DNA from: UBA1732 sp045114455
Lineage (GTDB): Bacteria > Verrucomicrobiota > Lentisphaeria > Victivallales > UBA1829
Length of the DNA stretch: 36,669 bases
Direction of reading: 5' to 3'
NCBI GenBank assembly: GCA_045114455.1
Contig: JBGUKN010000015.1
Location: forward strand, 1 to 36,669
Below, piece after piece: positions 32,787 to 36,669 of the stretch. The position numbers and the translations under genes were made by a program. Numbering within the stretch: position 1 is the stretch's first letter; every line of letters starts with the position of its first letter. Below the pieces are notes generated by a model. It searched no databases. It worked only from the letters and a program-made list of their open reading frames with translations, and was not told the origin of the DNA.

Positions 32787-33722
32787 ATGAATGCGAATGA
32801 TCCCCTGACTGAGAAAAACGGTTCCCGGCAGGCCGTCGCCCCGGACTCTTCCGCCGCACCGTCCACACCACCACTCTATATCGGCTCGGAACATGAATTT
32901 GTATACTCCATCTTCCGGCAGGACTCCACCCCGATCAGAAAAATGATCAAAGCGGCGGTGGTGCTGCAGCTCCTCCTGATCCCCATCATCTGCGTCATGC
33001 CCTATCCCTGGAAAGGGACCATATCCATGCTGTTCGGGCACCAAGCGGACAGTCTCGTCAAAGCTTTGGAAGGGCTTCCTCCTAACCTGTGGATCCCGCT
33101 CGCTCTCGCATCCCCGATTTCCTTCCTCGCCATCCTAGCGATCCCGTATGTCCCGGGCATCATCCTGCGCAGTCATTTCAGGGATGCCGTGATTCCGATG
33201 TGCAAAAACACATGTCCCGGAAAGGAGATTTTCCGCGGCGCCATGCAGAGCCTGCGGCACATGTTGGTCCGCTATGTCCTGGTTCTGCTTCCCGGGATCA
33301 TCATTTTCCTCGTGCCCGTCGTTTTCGTCCTGGGCATAATCATCAAGATAGGCTGCGATGCTCGGAATACCGGCGGCGAGCTTCTGGTCATACATGGCAG
33401 TTTTTCCGTCATCGTATGGATGTACATTCTGTCGCTCCCCGGCTGGCTTCTGTCGGAATACGCCCTGGCGGTCTTCCCGGTCGCTCGGCTGTTCACGCGG
33501 CTGTCCGGCGCGGTCCGGCCCGGCATGTTCCTGATGCTGCCGCCGATCTATCTGGGGCGGATCGTCTTCGTCCTGAATCCCGTTTTCACGGCGGAAAAAA
33601 CCGCATTCCTTACCGTCGGCATCATTATAGTTTGTACCGCGCTTTCCGTCGGCGCGATCGCGTATTTCAACCATGCCTCAAGAACCAATGCGGAAAAGTG
33701 GGAACGGAGGGAGCGGGAATGA
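32787..33722 (+). CDS. Multi-pass inner-membrane protein, function unknown
   Basis: 311 residues. A cytosolic-like N-terminus of about 50 residues is followed by about six hydrophobic segments: MIKAAVVLQLLLIPIICVM, WIPLALASPISFLAILAIPY, YVLVLLPGIIIFLVPVVFVL, VIVWMYILSLPGWLLSEYAL, LPPIYLGRIVFVLNPVF and VGIIIVCTALSVGAIAYF. No transporter motif is recognised. GGAAAGGA precedes the ATG. Last gene of the long envelope operon, facing the alcohol dehydrogenase gene tail to tail with only 21 bp between them. Confidence 0.75.
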   Translation: MNANDPLTEKNGSRQAVAPDSSAAPSTPPLYIGSEHEFVYSIFRQDSTPIRKMIKAAVVLQLLLIPIICVMPYPWKGTISMLFGHQADSLVKALEGLPPNLWIPLALASPISFLAILAIPYVPGIILRSHFRDAVIPMCKNTCPGKEIFRGAMQSLRHMLVRYVLVLLPGIIIFLVPVVFVLGIIIKIGCDARNTGGELLVIHGSFSVIVWMYILSLPGWLLSEYALAVFPVARLFTRLSGAVRPGMFLMLPPIYLGRIVFVLNPVFTAEKTAFLTVGIIIVCTALSVGAIAYFNHASRTNAEKWERRERE

Positions 33723-33743
33723 AGGCTGAGCTTGCGCCAGCTC

Positions 33744-34925
33744 TCACATCAGGCCGCGCAGGAGCGTTTCGGCCTGCTCGTCGCTCATGGGCTCCGGGTT
33801 GTTCTTCATGCTGTTGCTGCGGCAGTTCGCCACGATAAACGGCAGATGCTCTTCCGCAAGACCGTAGTCGCGCAGATGGTCCGGCACGCCCAGCCCGAGG
33901 GAAAGCTCCCGCATCGCGGAAATGAAAAGCGCGGCGTCCGGGCGCGGTTCCTTCGGCAGAAACGCGTGCGCGAGTTCGGCATAAAGCCGTCCGCAGGCGT
34001 TCATATTGAACTGGAACACCGGAAGCATCAGGATGGCGCAGGAAACGCCATGCGGCACATGCAGGAGCGAGCCGACGGGGTGCGCCAATCCGTGGACCGC
34101 GCCGAGTCCTGCGTGCGCGAACGCCATTCCGGCGAGCATGGAGCCTTCCGCCATATCGACGCGGAAATCGATGCCGGGCTCTGGTTCGTCGCCCGCGGGC
34201 TTCCACGGTTCGTGCGTAATGCTCTTCAAGGCATTATACAGCTTGCAGGCGGCGGCCTTCGCCAGCGCCCGCGTGTAGTCCGTTCCCTTCGGCGAAACGA
34301 ACGCCTCGACTGCCTGCACCAGCGCGTCCAGGCCGCTTGCGACCGTCACGCCGCGCGGACAGTTCACGGTCAGTTCGGGATCGACGACCGCCAGGTCGGC
34401 GGTCATGCCCGGATGCCGGATGGATTTCTTGATCTGCGTCGCGGGATCGGTGAGCACGGAGTTGTTCGTCATCTCGGCTCCGGTCCCGCTCGTCGTCGGC
34501 AGCGCGGCAAAGAAAGGACGGTCCGCTACGATCAGTTCACGGGATCCGTTGAAATACTCCAGACATGAACCTTCCAGCCGCGACAACGCCACAGCTGCTT
34601 TCGCCGTGTCGATCACGCTGCCGCCGCCGATCGCGACGACCGCATCGGCGTTCCATGCGCGGATGGCGGCTGTAGCCGTATCGACCGCGCCGGGCGAAGG
34701 TTCCGCCATGGTTTCGGCGAAAATCTGCACCTCGTGTCCCAAAGCGGTCAGTGACTCCGCGATCGTTTTCGCCTCGGCATCCGCGGCATGACGCCCGGAA
34801 ATCACGAGGACGCGTTTCGCGGACGCAGGCAGAAACGAGGGAAGAAGCGCGGATTTTCCGCAGCCGAACACGACGTCGCGCGGGGTGTGGATCGTGAATG
34901 AGGGAAAAATGCGGTCGGATTCCAT
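33744..34925 (-). CDS. Iron-containing alcohol dehydrogenase family protein
   Basis: 393 residues, the full length of group III alcohol dehydrogenases. NAD(P)-binding Rossmann half with GGGSVIDTAKA at 101-110; metal-binding helical half with SGLDALVQAVEAF and AVHGLAHPVG, then VPHG. Family metal ligands correspond to D200, H278 and H292, but the usual second ligand (His in GLDALTHAIE) is Gln204, a variant known in some subgroups. It probably reduces an aldehyde or oxidises a polyol in fermentation; the substrate is not clear. ATG 34925 starts 9 bp after the rnc stop, with GGAGAGGAG about 12 nt upstream inside the rnc end. Probably co-transcribed with rnc. Confidence 0.93.
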   Translation of the reverse strand: MESDRIFPSFTIHTPRDVVFGCGKSALLPSFLPASAKRVLVISGRHAADAEAKTIAESLTALGHEVQIFAETMAEPSPGAVDTATAAIRAWNADAVVAIGGGSVIDTAKAAVALSRLEGSCLEYFNGSRELIVADRPFFAALPTTSGTGAEMTNNSVLTDPATQIKKSIRHPGMTADLAVVDPELTVNCPRGVTVASGLDALVQAVEAFVSPKGTDYTRALAKAAACKLYNALKSITHEPWKPAGDEPEPGIDFRVDMAEGSMLAGMAFAHAGLGAVHGLAHPVGSLLHVPHGVSCAILMLPVFQFNMNACGRLYAELAHAFLPKEPRPDAALFISAMRELSLGLGVPDHLRDYGLAEEHLPFIVANCRSNSMKNNPEPMSDEQAETLLRGLM

Positions 34926-34934
34926 GTTGTCGGA

Positions 34935-35654
34935 TCACTCCTCTCCGTCTGATTTGTCCTTATCTCCGTCGTGATGGAGCAGAATATGCACGGCGGCGCG
35001 GGCTGCTTCGCGTTCGGCGAGTTTGTGACTGCTGGCCGTGCCGCGCGCGACGACTTTGTCCTTAATCAGCACCTCGACCTCATACTGCGGGGCGTGGGCG
35101 GGCCCGGTGACGGCCACCACGCGGTACTGCGGCACCCCCTGCGCCTTCTGCTGGGTGTATTCCTGCAGGATGCCCTTCGGGTTGATCTCATGGAGACTTT
35201 CCGCCGGGTCGGGATAGTTTTTGAGGAGAATCGGCAGGAAGAGGTTCGTCGCGGCTTCGATGCCGTGATCGAGATAGACCGCCCCGATCAGGGACTCGAA
35301 CGCGTCGGAGATCGTGGAGTCGCGGTCCTGTCCGTTCAGCTCGAGTTCGCCACGTCCGAGCAGCAGGAACGACCCGAGCGAGATATCGCGCGCGAACTGG
35401 GCGAGCGCGTCCTGGTTGACCATGGCGGACCGGATCTTCGTGAGGTCGCCCTCCTGAAGGTCCTTATAACGGCGGTACAGGTAGTCGGTCAGGATGATCT
35501 GAACCACGGCGTCGCCGAGGAGTTCCAGCCGCTGGTTGTCGTAGCCGAGCTGATGTTCGGCGGCGAACGACTTGTGGGTCAGCGCCTCCTTGTAGACGGC
35601 CTCGTTGCGGATCTTGATCCCGAGGATGCGTTCCAGTTTGACGAAATCGCTCAT
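34935..35654 (-). CDS. rnc: Ribonuclease III
   Basis: 239 residues. Cleaves double-stranded RNA in rRNA and mRNA maturation. The catalytic domain carries RLELLGDAV with E44 and D48, and the second acidic pair D117 and E120 in ISDAFESLIGAVYLD. The dsRNA-binding domain spans about 155-235 (NPKGILQEYTQQKAQG, then GTASSHKLAEREAARAAV). GAGGTGA lies directly before the ATG at 35654. Complete and of normal length. Confidence 0.97.
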   Translation of the reverse strand: MSDFVKLERILGIKIRNEAVYKEALTHKSFAAEHQLGYDNQRLELLGDAVVQIILTDYLYRRYKDLQEGDLTKIRSAMVNQDALAQFARDISLGSFLLLGRGELELNGQDRDSTISDAFESLIGAVYLDHGIEAATNLFLPILLKNYPDPAESLHEINPKGILQEYTQQKAQGVPQYRVVAVTGPAHAPQYEVEVLIKDKVVARGTASSHKLAEREAARAAVHILLHHDGDKDKSDGEE

Positions 35655-35763
35655 GTCACCTCAAAAAACAAATCGAAAAACGGAAGGGGCGCCGAAACCG
35701 GCTCCGGCAGGCATTCATGGAACACCGCCGGAACGGACTGCGCCCTTTTCGCTTCGAAGGTTA

Positions 35764-36669
35764 TCATTCAGCCGCGGGAGCGTCCTTCGCGGCCTGGTCC
35801 TTGTCCTTCATTTCGCCGAGGTACTTCGGCAGGTCGATGCCGGCCATGGCGGCGACGTCGTGGATCGGGGGCAGGCTCTGCATCATGCCGCTGAGGAAGC
35901 CGGCAGTGGAGGACTTGCCGTCGGCGCGGCCGTTCGGGGAATCCCAGACGGTGACCTTGTCGATCTTGATGTTGCTGATGGCTTCGGTCTGGAGCTTGAC
36001 GATCTCCTCGAGTTTTTCGACGAGGAGCATCTTGGCGGCGGCATCGGCGTCGTTGCCGCAGGACTCGATGATCTTGCGGTAGCCGTCGCCCTTTGCCTTC
36101 AGGACTTCGAAATTGCCTTTTGCCTCGGCTTCGTACTTGGCGAAGATTGCGGCGGCCTGGCCTCGCGCCTCGGTTTCGACCTTGGCGGCCACGGCTTCGG
36201 CTTCGATGATGCGCTGTTCCTTGTCGATGCGGGCCGCGACGATCGTTTCGGCGCGCTGCTTTTCCTCTTCCATCTTCGCGCGGGCGGCCTGCGCCTGCTG
36301 TTCCGCCTCGAAGTCGGCCTTGCGGATCATGGCTTCGGCGACGCGTTTCGCGGCTTCGGCGGCCTGGTGCGCGGCAGCTTCCTGTTCGGCGCGGACGGCG
36401 TTGGACTTGGCAATGTTAATGGCGGAAATATTTTCGCCCTCGATCGCGGTGGCCTCGGCCTGTTTCACGGCGATACGGCGTTCTTTGTCGGCTTCGGCTT
36501 CGCCCGCCTGCGCGGCGGCTTCTGCCTGCTTCACTGCCACGCGGCGTTCGCGGTCGGCGTTGGCTTCGCCGGTCTGCGCCTGCGCTTCGGCTTCGGACAC
36601 GGCGATACGCTGGACCTTGCGGGCTTCGGCTTCGCCGATTCCGCCCTTCCGCTCTTCTTCGGCGACGTC
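35764..36669 (-). CDS. Flotillin-like (SPFH) protein, C-terminal part (5' truncated by window)
   Basis: About 301 residues visible; the frame stays open to the window edge. It shows the long Ala/Glu/Lys coiled-coil of flotillins: repeats such as EAEADKERRIAVKQAEA and AMIRKADFEAEQQAQAARAK, then GDGYRKIIESCGNDADAAAK and LLVEKLEEIVKLQTEAISNIKIDKVTVWD, given here as two parts LLVEKLEEIVKLQTEA and ISNIKIDKVTVWD. The last one is the C-terminal flotillin signature (IKIDKVTVWD). The N-terminal membrane hairpin and SPFH domain lie outside. Flotillins organise membrane microdomains in the inner membrane. The conserved GGIGEAEA near the edge fits eukaryote-like flotillin organisation. Confidence 0.9.
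   Translation of the reverse strand, partial: DVAEEERKGGIGEAEARKVQRIAVSEAEAQAQTGEANADRERRVAVKQAEAAAQAGEAEADKERRIAVKQAEATAIEGENISAINIAKSNAVRAEQEAAAHQAAEAAKRVAEAMIRKADFEAEQQAQAARAKMEEEKQRAETIVAARIDKEQRIIEAEAVAAKVETEARGQAAAIFAKYEAEAKGNFEVLKAKGDGYRKIIESCGNDADAAAKMLLVEKLEEIVKLQTEAISNIKIDKVTVWDSPNGRADGKSSTAGFLSGMMQSLPPIHDVAAMAGIDLPKYLGEMKDKDQAAKDAPAAE

Noticed and set aside
33728..33743. Terminator between the convergent genes at 33722 and 33744
   Set aside because: GAGCT/AGCTC forms only a 5-bp stem with no T-run on either side, so it is not convincing.

Overview
This window looks like chromosomal DNA from a Gram-negative, probably anaerobic and fermentative member of the PVC superphylum, most likely Lentisphaerae/Victivallales. 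That is an inference from gene content: Kdo synthesis and LPS-export genes, PyrD/PyrK of the anaerobic 1B type, phosphate acetyltransferase, very large strand-loop-strand (AIDA-type) repeat proteins, and a lipoprotein with an H-X9-DG-like tail. The DNA is GC-rich in genes with short AT-rich gaps. Seven of the nine promoter-like sites listed are sigma70-type with exactly 17 bp between the -35 and -10 boxes.

Layout. 1-2374 (+): the 3' part of a glycogen phosphorylase gene and a DnaQ-like exonuclease. 2423-4230 (-): an unusual cluster of tiny genes (a protein of about 23-residue NGNGNGMP repeats, a zinc-ribbon protein, an interrupted micro-ORF, and two paralogous single-TM proteins). 4556-6171 (-): an MscS channel and a two-part hypothetical protein. 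6495-8285 (+): a large lipoprotein behind a structured leader. 8451-15638 (+): two giant surface or secreted repeat proteins, one with an N-terminal C39-like peptidase domain; neither has a Sec signal, and their C-terminal tails resemble each other. 15773-19671 (-): a pyrK-pyrD-suhB-fkbM-like operon. 20243-20518 (+): an RRM RNA-binding protein with a long structured leader. 20642-23889 (-): an AraC-type regulator, a DUF3237-like exported protein split by a Gly/Met/Pro/Ala insertion, and pta. 24181-24264 (+): tRNA-Leu(GAG). 24297-24391: a tandem composite palindromic repeat. 24371-25630 (-): a membrane-anchored protein of unknown function.

25894-33722 (+) is one long envelope operon: DUF1015, kdsB, kdsA, kdsC, lptC, lptA, lptB, a VOC protein, an exported protein and a multi-pass membrane protein. 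It makes and activates Kdo and supplies the periplasmic and ATPase parts of the Lpt bridge. 33744-36669 (-): an iron-type alcohol dehydrogenase, RNase III, and the C-terminal part of a flotillin-like protein cut by the window edge.

The least explained parts are the 2.4-4.2 kb small-gene cluster, the 24.3 kb composite palindromic repeat with compensatory changes between its two copies, the recurring module architecture of the two giant repeat proteins, and the DUF3237-like fold interrupted by a low-complexity block.
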